Origin: Buxus sempervirens
Lineage: Eukaryota > Streptophyta > Magnoliopsida > Buxales > Buxaceae
Length of the DNA: 64,000 bases
Reading direction: 5' to 3'
NCBI GenBank assembly: GCA_947561395.2
Contig: OX387184.1
Location: 24,108,766-24,172,765 of the forward strand
A program made the position numbers and the translations under genes. The notes under the pieces were generated by a model, which had not been told where the DNA came from, did not search any database, and saw only the letters and a program-made list of their open reading frames with translations. Shown here piece after piece: positions 22,760-34,046 of the stretch; positions within the stretch are counted from its first letter, which is position 1, and each line of letters begins with the position of its first letter.

Positions 22760-23857
22760 TGTTGCTCCAAAAATGGGCCGGTGTGGACACGTGTCGAAGG
22801 TGGTGATGTGTCTCTACGCGGGCGTGCCAGTATCGTTTGATACAATGATTTTTGAGTCGATTCCTGACCCCGGGCACCTGTTCCGAATCTGAACCGGGAT
22901 CGGTTCAGTCGTACTGCAAGTCACCTGTAATAAAATCGGTCAGGCGATGGTATGAAGACTAGGGGTTCGGTCTTCGTTTTGGGTTCTTGTAAGTGTTCGA
23001 AAGCGAAAGCAACTAATGGCACACAAATCCTTTATTATTAAATCGGCCGAATAGCCGAAAGCGACAACAGATAATCCTCAAAAGGGAAACAAAAGTAAAA
23101 AAGAAAACTGACAGGGCTCGCAGGACCGGCCTGTCCTGGTCTTATAGCCGTAATCGAGTATAAGGGCAGGAGGAAGGGGGCGGCTGCTAACAAAGCCAGT
23201 TCAGGGGGTTCACCTTGGATTGCTGCTTACCCGAAAATACACGAGTCACCTGGCGTGAACAGAGCGAGTCTCGGGACCGGCTGCTCGGGATTCTGTAAAG
23301 ACAGAACTGCGAGTCAGGGGCGGCCTCAACTTACTCTCCGGTGGCAGGATTCTGGTGTTAGTTGGAGTAAAGAGGGGTCGAATATGTCACTGCGACTGGA
23401 AGCAGTGAGAGAAGTCCTAGTTTATCCGTCTGTATTAGAGGGGATAAAGGATCACGGATGATCAAAATAATATAATAACCGGTTGCGGTTGTGTGGATTG
23501 TGTCCTTGAGCTCTTCGAATTGATGCCTTTTATAGCCGATCCTTGACGGTTGCTCAACGTCCTACTCTTGCACGATCTTCATGGCGGTTGGTCATCTTCA
23601 GTTCTCTGTTTCAGAATGATAACCGCCCGGCCATGATCTTAAAATAATTTTATTCTGGAACGGCCGATGGCATGATCTTCTGATATTTGTGGTTTTGTCG
23701 TATTGGCTTGCGTGGCTCGAACCGCATTCTTCTGTATGCGTGCTGACGTGGCTTGCTCAACCATTCAAAGCCTACGTGCCTTGATGTCGTGGCCTACCTA
23801 AGCCACCTAGGCTCCACGTGTCCTTCTCTTATTCGTCGGTTATATAGGGTTTAAACA
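22760..23857 (-). repeat. E1 5' LTR
   Basis: 1098 bp, sense on the minus strand (TGTTTAAACC start at 23857). The outer flank GTTAC (23858-23862) matches GTTAT at 3098-3102. Sense TATA box TATAAAAGG at about 23525-23535. Confidence 0.9.
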
Positions 23858-24003
23858 GTTACCTACCTGACAGCCCCATCAAAATTAATCTTGAGGAAAG
23901 GAGGACTTTGTATTTCCCAGCCTGTGTGAATATGTCTCCAGGTGATGTCAACTTTCATAGTGTTACACTTCAAAATGGTAGTATTGTGTAAGATGTACGA
24001 GAG
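23858..24003 (-). mobile_element. LINE-type RNase H domain, 5' portion
   Basis: The reverse strand reads HTGWEIQSPPFLKINFDGAV, the typical first strand of the plant LINE RNase H domain (K.N.DGAV). It is the other half of the sequence at 2660-3102, separated by E1. At 24004 it is cut by LTR G. Confidence 0.7.
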
Positions 24004-25259
24004 TGTGTGCCTCATTTAGGGACATTGATTCCTGGCGTGATATCTGGCGAATGCATGAAAGATGGGATGCATTCTAGATCGGAAAAGGAAATGGGGGGAT
24101 GGGAGTCACCACTGCCTGATGGGGTATAGGTAGACACCTAAGTGCTTAATGTTTGTCTATTAAGCGGTCTGCAGTTTGAGATTCCAGTTAAGTTCTCGAT
24201 TACAGTCCAGGAAGTCCGTAGATACTTTGGTCCACCTCGTTAGGTGACGGGTCCCATGGTTCATCCTGGTTATGAGTCAACTTAATTTACCTCACCCATC
24301 TTAAACAAATATGCACTCATTTAATTAGGTCTATATGGGGACCACTTATGTGGTGTAGGTCCCCTTATCTTTTTTTTTATCTTCTTTATTAAGTGATCTT
24401 AGTATGAATGTGTGGGCTCTATTGGAAGACCTGTACTATCCAAGGTTGGCTAAGGGACAGCCCACATGTCCCTTTTTGGGCTTAATTTAAGCCTAGAAGC
24501 CCTTTAGGGTTTGGTTAAGTTTGATTAATTATTTGTTATTAGGTTTGAATTTAAAAGAGATTAAATTTAAGATTTCATGCTCTTGGTGGGTATGGATGAC
24601 TTGTGGGCCCTCTTGTAGCTTCCTTTAATTTTGTTATCTTTATGTCAATTTGATTCCAATTTGGACTAGGGATCCTAAGGCTTTGAAGGTTATGGGATGT
24701 GTATCCCTTCCATCTTGGTTAAATAAGCAGGTTCTCTTTGAATGATGAGATGGGGTTCGACAGGTTCACACCCTAAGCCATGGCCAATCCATCTATCCTT
24801 ACCCAAGCATATCTCAAATTGGGCCTTGGAGGGTATGACCCTTTATTAAGTTTCATCTACTTATTTTAATCAAGTGAGTTAGTTGGAATAAGTGGGTCTC
24901 GTCGAAAGGCCCACCGGTATCAAATTTGGACCCAAGTTCCAAATTAGGTTAAGGGAGAGCTCATAACCCTGTTGGTTTTAATTGGTTTGATTAAAAGGGG
25001 ATTAAAATGCTAAAGAGGGTCAAAAAGGGCATTTCTGGGTTTTCTCTGAATTTGACCAAAATGATAGATTGGCCAAACCCTTATTTATTCATGACCGAAA
25101 TTAAATTTTAGTCAGACAACAAAACATGTATATCCGAAATTTAATTTTGGCTATGAATAAATTTGTGCTCGACCGAACCGTGTTTTCTGTCAAGCACAGA
25201 AAGCCCTAAATTGGCTTTTCTGATCTAGGGTTGGGCTCCACTGGTTCTTGGAGGGAACC
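24004..25259 (-). repeat. G: partial LTR of the B/D family
   Basis: Starts TGTGTGCCTC at 24004. After about 110 bp it shows the family-typical CCTGATGGGGT, GTAGACACC and ACGGGTCCC blocks found in B (3679 on) and D (34047 on). It stops at 25259, where element F begins; any remainder would lie beyond the window. It carries three dyads at the same relative place as B and D. Confidence 0.65.
25091..25193. promoter_or_regulatory. 39-bp-phased dyad cluster in LTR G (three copies)
   Basis: Centres at 25103, 25142 and 25181. Arms ATGACCGAA/TTTAGTCAG, ATATCCGAA/TTTGGCTAT and TCGACCGAA/TTCTGTCAA, each with a 7-nt spacer and about two mismatches. Decayed, but the spacing is still exactly 39 bp. Confidence 0.6.
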
Positions 25260-25331
25260 TATAGACACCCCAAATTGCACTATGAAAAGATGAATAATTG
25301 GCCAAAATCATTAAAAAAGCTTTTTTCTTTT

Positions 25332-25474
25332 GTATCCGATGTAAAAATTTCGGATAAAGGCATTATCTTGTGTATCGGACATTAATTGTCGGATAAAAAT
25401 TGATTTGTTTGTATCCGACAGATAATGTTGGATACAAAGAGGGTTATTAGTATCCGACCTGAGTTGCCGGATAC
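25332..25474. promoter_or_regulatory. dyad cluster in F LTR (four copies, 39-40 bp pitch)
   Basis: Centres at 25344, 25384, 25423 and 25462. Arms GTATCCGAT/TTTCGGATA, GTATCGGAC/GTCGGATAA, GTATCCGAC/GTTGGATAC and GTATCCGAC/GCCGGATAC, each with a 7-nt spacer. Confidence 0.88.
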
Positions 25475-25642
25475 TAGTGTTTTGCTGCAGAAATTGGAAA
25501 ATTCTGAAAGTTTGCACTTTTTACTGTCTTATCCCTATTCTAAGAGTGAGAATTCTCAAAAATAGCCTTAGGGTTTAAGTTGGTGGATTCTAGACATAAT
25601 TTTGTGTCTACCATTAGGGCACCCCTTACCCTAGCCTTTGCC

Positions 25643-25650
25643 TATAAATA
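25643..25650 (+). promoter_or_regulatory. F LTR TATA box
   Basis: TATAAATA followed by GGAGGCCTCTCC; the same CTATAAATAG context occurs in the C and B LTRs. Likely start of F genomic RNA. Confidence 0.65.
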
Positions 25651-27990
25651 GGAGGCCTCTCCTCAAGCAAATGGCCATAAGATTGGAGATTGAAGAGATC
25701 CAAGTGAAGAAGGGAACCGTTGCCGCATTGCTCCCAGGAATCCAGGTAAGCATGGAACCCTTTTTATTTTTTGGTTTTTAAATTCTAGGGTTAGTTTCCT
25801 CTTCTCCCTTTCTTTAGAGTAAGGCCTGATTGTGATTAAAACTCCATTCCCTACTCAAAGTACTTCAAGACTATCTCTAGCCGTAAAACGTGAAGAGAAA
25901 GCTAGGGGAAACGAGAATGGGAATGGAACCCTAGTGATAGAACCCTCATTTGATTGATGTATATTTGAATGCTATATGTTGTAATGTGTTGATTAATCTT
26001 ATGATTTTGATTTCATTTTTTGGAGAGAATACCAAGATCCATGCTCTTTATAGCATTGGATCTCAATTCCCTCCGAAAAAGGGATGTTTTTATTTTTACA
26101 CATGCACACATCTCACTTGTTTTTGATGGAATAGGCTTGTATTTTGGATCTATCATATTCATTAGGATAGATCTGAGATAGGTGGCCTTAGATCAAGTTT
26201 TTTATGATCCTTGAATGGATTTCATGTAACCTTACCTTTGAGAGGAGGCTTTCCTAGCCTAACCTCTCAAGTTGGGATTTTTCTCTCAAAGTGGGTACGT
26301 TTGATTCATATTCTTCAATCTATAAGATTTATGAGTCGGATCTTTACCCTAGATATTTCTTGAGCATTTTGCTACTGTTTTAGATGATTTTCAAGTGATC
26401 CCAACTTTAAGAGAAGGCTTTCATAGTCCCACCTCTCAAGTTGGGGTTTTTGTCTCATTACAAACACATTTGGTTCATTATCTTAATCAATGAGATTGAT
26501 GAGCTGATTCTTTGTCCTAAATTGTTCTTGGACATTTCTTAATGTTTTCCATAGAATGCAAGCAAGTTCAGTTTGTGTAAAGAAGACCTCATGGTCTAGT
26601 CTCTTTGTTATGGGCATTTTTGCCTTGTTTTTGGGATTTTGGCATTGTCTTTCAAATCAATGAGAGTTTGAAGCCAAATTCGTCTCTTACATCTTTCTGG
26701 GGGTTTTACCATTCCTTTCAAATGATTTTGATTTGGATTGCACAGATTGCACACACTTGCACACTGTTTTAGATTAATGTTTACCTAAAGTTTTCAAGAC
26801 GGGACAACACCTGTACCCTATCTTGGAACACTCATAACTTTGTCCTCCAAATGAATTTTGGAGTGATTCTAAATACATGTGATAGGTGGAACTGTCTAGT
26901 TTGAGTCTGTAAAATTTCATCAATTTCTATGAAATGGATTTTTGATACCACTTGATCAAAGTCGACAGGTCAGTTCAGGCCAGATTGCTGAACCTTTCAC
27001 TTTGACTGAGTACCATTTGCTCGTTTTAAGTCTGATTTGAGAGATTTTGATTTCTATGTTTTCCTTTATGAGTTGACTTTCAAATCAAATTGGTTTCAAG
27101 ACTTTTCGATTTCATTTGTGTCTTGTGTGTTTGATTGACTTAGAATTGCTCAATAGCAGAATTCTGGGTTAATCTGTGATCCTCTAAGCATGTTCGGGAG
27201 GTCGCACAAGTCACATCCGAATGGAGTTTTGTATGAGGCCTATTTCATATGAAATATGGCACCTCTTACTTCATTCATGAAAATTTTCAAAGATTTATAT
27301 GGAGCCAATCTTCACAAATAGGTTTTCAAAGTTGCCCACTTACTACTTTTATCAACTTATAACAGTGAATTTCAAACAAGCATAACTCTTAGGATTTTAA
27401 TCGGATTTACTTGAAACTTTTCCTGAGTCTTCTATTTATCATGATCTTTCAAATGGTTTTGGTCTCATTCAATTTGAATTTGATTTGAATGATTTATGGT
27501 CAAATGGCTTCATCTTTTACCGAATGCTCCAGATTTGCCTCAACTTGCTTGTATTCAAATTTTATTTTGATTTGCAATTAATGGTGATGTCCTAGAAGTG
27601 ATACTTCCATAAAGAGGGTTTAAAATTCATTGGACTTCTCATGTGGAGGGATTGGAGGGATCATACATGTGTTTAATTCTTTTCAAGTTTTTTTGATTAT
27701 TTTAATTAGCAAGCTTTCTTTATTTTGAGCATGAACAATACTTGGCAACCACCTTGTGTGGATGAATAGGGGTGTCTAACACCTTCCCTTATTCATAATC
27801 TAATCCCCTTACCCATCTCTGGTTTCTTTTATTTTTTATTGTTATTTTACTTTAATTTTTGTCTTTGCATTGCATTTTCATTATTTTGGTGTCCATTCAC
27901 ACCTAAAAGGAATGGTGGCAACTCCTCCCTTTTTCTTGAGCCTGTGTGATGACAGGAAGTCTTTAGGTTGATTTTTACCTGTTTCACAAC

Positions 27991-28008
27991 TGGCGACTCC
28001 ACTGGGGA
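27991..28008 (+). promoter_or_regulatory. F primer-binding site (tRNA-Arg type)
   Basis: TGGCGACTCCACTGGGGA, 2 nt after the LTR end. This is the primer-site type known for Ogre elements; C has TGGCGACTCTGCTGGGGA in the same place. Confidence 0.85.
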
Positions 28009-28227
28009 CTTGTGGATTTAAGCCATGTTTTGTATTTATTCATGTTTGATTTTTACTCTTGAATGCTTGCTGTTTTGGTTATTTTATTTGGGCTTGTTTG
28101 ATGTATCTTAGATTTATTTTTTATGATTAGAGGATTCATAAAGATAGGCATGTATGTGTTGTTTGATTGTGTCTAGAAATTTTGTTTAGGGAGAGCCTAT
28201 CTTGTAACATGATTTTGATGCATTTTG

Positions 28228-28693
28228 TGATAACATGCTCTAATTTGGTTTTTTTTTAATGCCATGAGTTGAACATAGAAATTAAGAGCATGAAATCTAG
28301 TAGTTTAGTGGGTATTTTTGGGGCTTTCAAGCATGTTTTCCATGAGCAATTCTTTCTTGTACAATATGATTTATTGCTGGGTATTGTTGATAACATGCTC
28401 CAATTTGGGGGTTTAATGCCATGTTTTGAACATAAAGATCATGAACATGAAATCTGGAAATTTAGGGGATATTTTTTTGGGTTTTCAAGCATGTTTTACA
28501 TGATTAGTTGTTACTTGTACAAAGCGATTACTTGCTGTTTTTTTTATGGCATGCTTTGAATTGGGCAAAGATGATATGTTTCAATCATGAAAATAATGAG
28601 CAGAAAATCTGAAGTGTTTGTTGGATGTTTTTGGGTTTTAAGCATATTTTACATGATTAATTGTTTGTGTAAAATATGATAACATGCTTGGGT
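28228..28693 (+). repeat. imperfect tandem repeat (about 155 bp x 3) in F leader
   Basis: Three diverged copies starting near 28228, 28382 and 28538, each containing ACATGCTC-like, GAACATAAA-like and TTTTCAAGCATGTTTT-like blocks. No convincing coding content. Confidence 0.6.
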
Positions 28694-28879
28694 GATTTTT
28701 TTGTGTGTGTATATGATAGTCATGAGCATGTTTAGGTTTTATTATCTTGCTTGTATTGTTACCGTCAATATAATGTTGTATTATGCCTTGGCTTGAAATT
28801 GTATGCATGGTTGCGAAAAGGAGTGGCAAGGGGCTGGGACGTTGTGAATGTTTTCCTTAAATTTCAAATGCACTTGAGC

Positions 28880-29110
28880 ACTTTAAATCTTTTGCACAGC
28901 TTACCCATTACCTATAGGAAGTTGAACCCGAATGTGTGTAGTTTGGTGCAACAAGGTCGATACTTCGGAAAGCGAAAGTGAAAACATTCACCTTAGAATT
29001 TTGAGTCAATGATGTGATGACAATGTGGATCTGTGATTCGATCCTGGTCATCACTAAACTTGAGATCTAAGTTGCCAATAAACCAAAACTCAAAAACCAT
29101 ACGCTTGAAG
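28880..29110 (+). other. leader block conserved between F and C
   Basis: Matches the reverse strand of 54330-54120 in element C at roughly 85 percent or more by eye, although the LTRs have diverged much further. It contains GAAGTTGAACCCGAATGTG. A short shared frame ends RKLNPNVCSL..GRYF.KRK, but the differences are mostly amino-acid changing, so a structured RNA or packaging/splicing signal is likelier than a peptide. Confidence 0.55.
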
Positions 29111-29620
29111 GTGGAGAAACAATGTTTCAGCTAAAGTAAACAATTACGTTTGGGGAATTGGGTGTAATTGAGGGAATGCCATTTGCATGTTTCATAGGCC
29201 AAGGTCTAATATGAATACCATATTGAAGATAACATGAGGTGGCAAGGTAAAATCATTTTTTAATTATCTTCATGTCATGTAAATTAAAAGCCATGGTGTC
29301 CTTATGCTTGGGATGAAATTTTTCCCAAAAGTGTTTTTAGCCTAAGGTTGGTGTAACCTATAGGAAGAGTCCTTAACTCTACTTAGAAGTCGTCCTACTC
29401 AAAGTCCATGTAGGAAGCAACCAAAAGAACAAAGTTCATGAGTATGGTGTCCAATGTTTGAGGGAGCATGTACCCTCATGAATATTCAAGCATTTTTGCA
29501 AGTATGGTGTCAAAGTCCAATTGGAGATAGTGTTTAGAGGCCAAGTCAAGGTGAACATTAAGTGGGAATAAAGATAACATAATCTAGTGAAAAAATGAGT
29601 CAAAAAGGGCTAATTCGGCA

Positions 29621-29762
29621 TTAACCGACAATTCAGATCGGTTAAACAATATAAACTGCTTATCAGACATTTATCATCGGTTAAATGGCTTTATGTCTGT
29701 ATCCGATTATTTATATCGGATATAATAAAACATAGCCTTAACCGACCTGATATGTCGGATAC
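29621..29762. promoter_or_regulatory. 39-bp-phased dyad cluster in F leader (four copies)
   Basis: Centres at 29633, 29672, 29711 and 29750, all steps 39 bp. Arms TTAACCGAC/ATCGGTTAA, TTATCAGAC/ATCGGTTAA, GTATCCGAT/ATCGGATAT and TTAACCGAC/GTCGGATAC, all with 7-nt spacers. TATAAAT follows at 29775-29781, so this could be a second, internal promoter upstream of gag. Confidence 0.88.
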
Positions 29763-30039
29763 AGCCCGGAAATGTATAAATTGATTATTTATCCTAATCT
29801 TTTTGAGAATAAAATGCTTAAAACACTAAATAATCTATGAGCACCTCAATGGGAATATAAAAGAAAATTTTAAGTGTCCAAATGATTCATCAAATGATTT
29901 AACTTAATATCAGAACTCAAATCCATCTTTTCCCTCAAGATACACTAAAGGGGAACCAAGGTGACATAATTCTTGATACCAATTCACCTCAAACAAGTTT
30001 CGATCAAACTTTTGAACTTGAAAACAGAAGAAACTTTGC

Positions 30040-30870
30040 CAATCAAATCAAACCTTTGTGGGACTTTAGGAAGCCCTAAAATATTCCAAAAAAAAAAAAA
30101 AACCTTTGGTTGGTCTTTTTCGTACCAATCAATTGAATTTCTGTGGGACACTTGGAAGCCCTAAAATATTCCAAAAAACCTTTGGTTGGTCTTTTTCGTA
30201 CCAATCAATTGAATTTCTGTGGGACTTTTGGAAGCCCTAAAATATTCCAAAAATCTTTGGTTGGTCTTTTTCGTACCAATCAAATCAAACCTTTGTGGGA
30301 CTTTTGGAAGCCCTAAAATATTCCAAAAAAAAAAAACCTTTGGTTGGTCTTTTTCGTACCAATCAATTGAATTTTTGTGGGACACTTGGAAGCCCTAAAA
30401 TATTCCAAAAAACCTTTGATTGGTCTTTTTCGTACCAATCAATTGAATTTCTGTGGGACACTTGGAAGCCCTAAAATATTCCAAAAAACCTCTGGTTAGT
30501 CTTTTTCGTACCAATCAATTGAATTTCTGTGGGACACTTGGAAGTCCTAAAATATTCCAAAAAACCTTTGATTGGTCTTTTTTGTACCAATCAATTGAAT
30601 TTATGTGGGACACTTGGAAGCCCTAAAATATTCCAAAAAACCTTTGGTTGGTCTTTTTCGTACCAATCAATTGAATTTATGAGGGACACTTGGAAGCCCT
30701 AAAATATTCCAAAAAACCTTTGGTTGGTCTTTTTCATACCAATCAATTGAATTTCTGTGGGACACTTGGAAGTCCTAAAATATTCCAAAAAAACATTTGG
30801 TTGGTCTTTTTCGTATCAATCAATTCAAATCCTTGTGGGACCTTTGGAAGCCCTAAAATATTCCAACAAT
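30040..30870 (+). repeat. minisatellite in F leader (about 11 copies of a 75-80 bp unit)
   Basis: The unit contains GTGGGACACTTGGAAGCCC, TAAAATATTCCAAAAAACC and TTTGGTTGGTCTTTTTCGTACC. Copies are nearly identical, so the amplification is recent. Position: between 5' LTR and gag. Confidence 0.93.
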
Positions 30871-31071
30871 TCTAAAAAAAAAATGACCAAAAATATAAAT
30901 AAAAAAAGGAAAAAATGAATCCGGACTTGTGTTCACCTATCTCACGTATCTACATTTATGGGTGTGTGACTAGGATTAAATGGGAACTGACATATTTCTT
31001 TGTTTTTTCTTCTCCAGGTATAAAATACTTGCAACCATTGCTCCCGTAACCAGATCAAAAGCCCGCACCAT

Positions 31072-33340
31072 GAATCCTGAAGAGAATCAAGCCACCGTTC
31101 CTGTTCAGGACTTCATGCAACTATAAGAGCAAGTGGCAGGACTGGCCAAGATGCTAGGAGACTTACTGGCGGCCCAACAAGCCCAAGCCCAAAACCAAGC
31201 TTCCACTTCCCACCAAGCACCGTAGCCTCAAACAAACATACCACCTCCAGCTCAACCCATACCTGAACTTGTCCCTGAACCTATCTTGATCAGGGAAAAT
31301 ACTGCGGAATCGGAGAAAGAGATGGAGAAAGAAAAATTAAGGGAGGAAATGGAAAGAAAATTTCTGCACAAGCTAGAAAGCATCCAGGAGGAACTGAGGG
31401 AGGTAAAAGGGGTGAATAACTTCGGAGGCACTAATTTTGAAGACTTGTGCATGTACCCCGATGTCTGCCTACAGGAGAAATTCAAATGCCTAGACTTTGA
31501 CAAGTACGATGGTACTGGTTGTCCCATGAGCCATCTGAAGCTCTATTATGGGGCCCTATGCCAGTTTGGCTGGGATGATGGCATTCTGATCCAGCTGTTC
31601 CAAAGAAGTTTGACAGGAGCGGCTCTGAGGTGGTTCGCCACCATGGACCATGGAAGAATCAGAAGGTGGAAGGACTTGGCCAACACTTCTTTGGCCCAAT
31701 ATAAATTTAACTCGGAGATCGTGCCAGACTGGTACGACATGATGAGAATGAGCAAGGGCAAGGAGGAATCTGTAAGGCAGTACACCAAGAGGTGGAGAGA
31801 GACTACCTCCCAAGTCAGGCCGCCTATGTTGGAGCCAGAGATGATCTCAACATTCATAAGTACGCTGGGACAGCCATTCTACAACCACTTGGTGGGTTAG
31901 ACTACTACCAACTTTGCAGCCTTGGTGCAAGTGGCCGACTGGATCGAGGATGGGGTCAGTTTAGGAAAGATTATTGACTAATTTGCCACGGCCGGACAAT
32001 CGGATTCCTCCACTTCCTTCGCACAGAAGAAGGGGAATGGGTTCAAGAAGAATGGTGTGAGGAAAGAAGGAGAAGTTAACTTGGTACAGGCTCCTTCTCC
32101 CAAGAAACCACTCCTAATCAATGTTTCTGCACCCCAATAGGCCCAGCAGACCAACTACCAAACGCTGCTTAACATCAATTTTTCCCCCTCCGTGCCTGCA
32201 AACCAGAAGAGGGCCTTCACTAAGGAAGAAAGGGATGCCTGGATGGCAGCCAGGACGAATCGGGTTTTCACTCCCATTCCCGTGTCTCTTTCCCAGCTGT
32301 TGCCAACTTTACTGAAAGGGGGATATGTGACCCTGAAAGAGCCCAACCCAAATGCATCGAAGGGGAGGAATTATGATCCTGTAGTCACTTGTGAATTTCA
32401 CATGGGTGTACCTGGGCACTCTACGGACAGCTGTTGGGTGTTGAAGCATGCGGTTCAAGATCTATTGGACCAGAAAGCCTTGTCCTTCAATACTGCCAGG
32501 CCTACCCAGCCGGAGAATGATATTGGACAAAACCCCCTGCCTTATCACAATGGGGCAGGCCCGTCCAACTCAGTTGCAGCCATCTCCTCCACGAAAAGAA
32601 CCTTTGACCCCTCTCAATTGATAGCTCCTGTGGGGATCTCGGTCAAGGTTCATTTCTTCCAAGAGAAAGAGGAGGATGAAGTCAATGTCATCTCTAGGAA
32701 GAATGATTGTGCTGCTGAGGACATTAGCTCCTCTCTGAACCGGGTCTCCTCCCTCATGGCCCAGATAAACACTGCAAGGCCACCGTTGGTCATTAATTGC
32801 AACTCACCCACCTTTTCTCCATCCCAATCATCAAGAAATCCATTGGTCATCAACTATGACCCCACCACTGCCTCCATTACTTCATCTGTTCCAACAACTC
32901 CCAAGTAGCTTCCCCCACTGATTGTAAATGTTCCTCCAACCTACAATGTTCATAAATCGGTCCCTACATCCCGGTCCAAACTCCAGCCATTGGTGATCAA
33001 TGTCCCTAAACTTGCCTATTTTGAGTCAGCTGTATCATGGAATTATAGCGAGGGGGTCATGGCTACGGTTCCAATGGTCAGGAACCAGAACCAGGAGGAG
33101 GTAAACCTCATGACAAGGTCAGGGAGATGTGTAGGAGGAGAAAAAAAAGAAAAATAATCGGAAGTGGAGAAGGAAAGAAAAGAAACAGAAGAAAAAAAAT
33201 GAAAGAAAAAACTAAAATAGGAGAAGACACCCCCCAGGATGTAGAAAATGAGGCAGCAGACCTCGTCAAAATAATAAAAAAGAGTGAATTTAATATTGTT
33301 GAACAGCTGAATAAGGTCCCAACCTAGATTTCAATACTGG
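31072..33340 (+). CDS. F gag (fossil)
   Basis: Starts ATGAATCCTGAAGAG, equivalent to the C gag start, and is preceded by a pyrimidine tract and AG that could be a splice acceptor (about 31017). Contains the Tat/Ogre gag core: ALCQFGWDDGILIQLFQRSL, AALRWFATMDHGRIRRWKDL, QYTKRWRETTSQVRPPMLE and FISTLGQPFYNHLVG, then a Cys/His segment (CEFHMGVPGHSTDSC) and a Lys/Glu-rich linker. It aligns along its length with the C gag. Broken in many places. Confidence 0.85.
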
Positions 33341-33345
33341 GGCTT

Positions 33346-34046
33346 TTGCTGAATTCAGAAAAGCACAGGGACGCATTGTTAAGGGTACTTCAGAGTGCAT
33401 ACGTACCCAAGGCTATTGATCCAGACCAACTAGGCAAAATGGTTGTTCAAATCTTGTCACACAATGTGATAAGTTTTTCTGAAAGTGAAATAAGCCTCGG
33501 TGGGTGTTACCATGTTGACCATTTGCACATCACTGTGCTTTGTAAGGGCAGTATGGTGGCACGCGTTTTAATTGACAATGGGTCAGCTTTAAATGTCTGC
33601 CTATTAATCACTTTTGCCAAACTTGGTCTGGATCAATCAAAGATCAAGCAAAATGGAAGGATTGTGAGGGCTTTTGATAGCTCTAAGACACACTCCCTAG
33701 GGGAGATTGAACTGCCGGTCACCATTGGGCCGAATATCTTCAACATCACATTTGAAGTGATAGATATCCCAGAAGCCTTTAATCTGCTCCTAGGGAGGCC
33801 GTGGATACACTTGGCTAGGGCAATACCATCCACTCTTCACCAAAGGGTGAAGTATATAAGAGGACAAAGGGTGATAACCGTCTTAGCTGAGAATTTAATA
33901 CCTCCCATAGTGTCACCTGACATACCATTTATTAATGTGGACTTAACTGTTGACAAAATTGCATTCCACTCGTTTCAGTTCGAAACGGTCAATTTCATAC
34001 CTAGGGGGTGTGAGAAAAAAGAAGAGAAAATGACTACTGCAGAGAG
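33346..34046 (+). CDS. F aspartic protease region (fossil)
   Basis: Retropepsin-type protease with VARVLIDNGSALNVC at the active site and FNLLLGRPWIH further on, flanked by segments aligning with the C counterpart (48989-50134). The region is cut at 34046 by LTR D. Confidence 0.85.

Larger units (their letters stand above)
3103..23857 (-). mobile_element. E1: Tat-lineage Ty3/gypsy LTR retrotransposon fossil
   Basis: A 20.8-kb element transcribed on the minus strand, with its 5' LTR at 22760-23857 and its 3' LTR at 3103-7202 (split by solo LTR B). LTR ends read TGTTTA...CAACA in the sense direction, and the target duplication is GTTAT/GTTAC. Order on the minus strand: 5' LTR, a rearranged gag region with an extra opposite LTR copy, gag/protease, pol (RT, RNase H, second RNase H, integrase), then two antisense PMD gene sets, polypurine tract and 3' LTR. 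LTR copies differ by only a few substitutions over the stretches compared by eye, suggesting an age of at most one or two million years at usual plant rates (inference). It is rearranged and broken, with several breaks. Confidence 0.9.
25260..27988 (+). repeat. F 5' LTR
   Basis: Starts TATAGACACCCCAAATTG, matching the C LTR start TGTAGACACCCCAAATTG, and ends GTTTCACA just before the primer site. TATA box TATAAATA at 25643-25650. Four dyads at 25332-25474 lie 170-310 bp upstream of it. No open frame. Confidence 0.8.
25260..34046 (+). mobile_element. F: Ogre/Tat-type Ty3/gypsy element, left part (continues about 61413-64000)
   Basis: Plus-strand element inserted in LTR G. It has a 2.7-kb 5' LTR (25260-27988), a tRNA-Arg-like primer site, a 3-kb leader with tandem repeats, then gag and protease ending at 34046, where LTR D cuts in. 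The coding part resumes about 27 kb further on. Its gag/protease/RT is closely related to element C, but its LTR differs in length and largely in sequence. It is heavily broken, with many breaks, and so older than C (inference). The 3' LTR is beyond the window. Confidence 0.85.

Noticed and set aside
25332-25474. Dyads as a CRISPR array or as transcription terminators
   Set aside because: There is no invariant repeat with unique spacers, no T-run after the stems, and the dyads lie in promoter-proximal positions of plant LTRs.
28751-28981. Conserved small peptide (RKLNPNVCSL type) in the leaders of F and C
   Set aside because: Most differences between the two copies change the amino acid, and similarity continues past the stop, so coding conservation is not supported.
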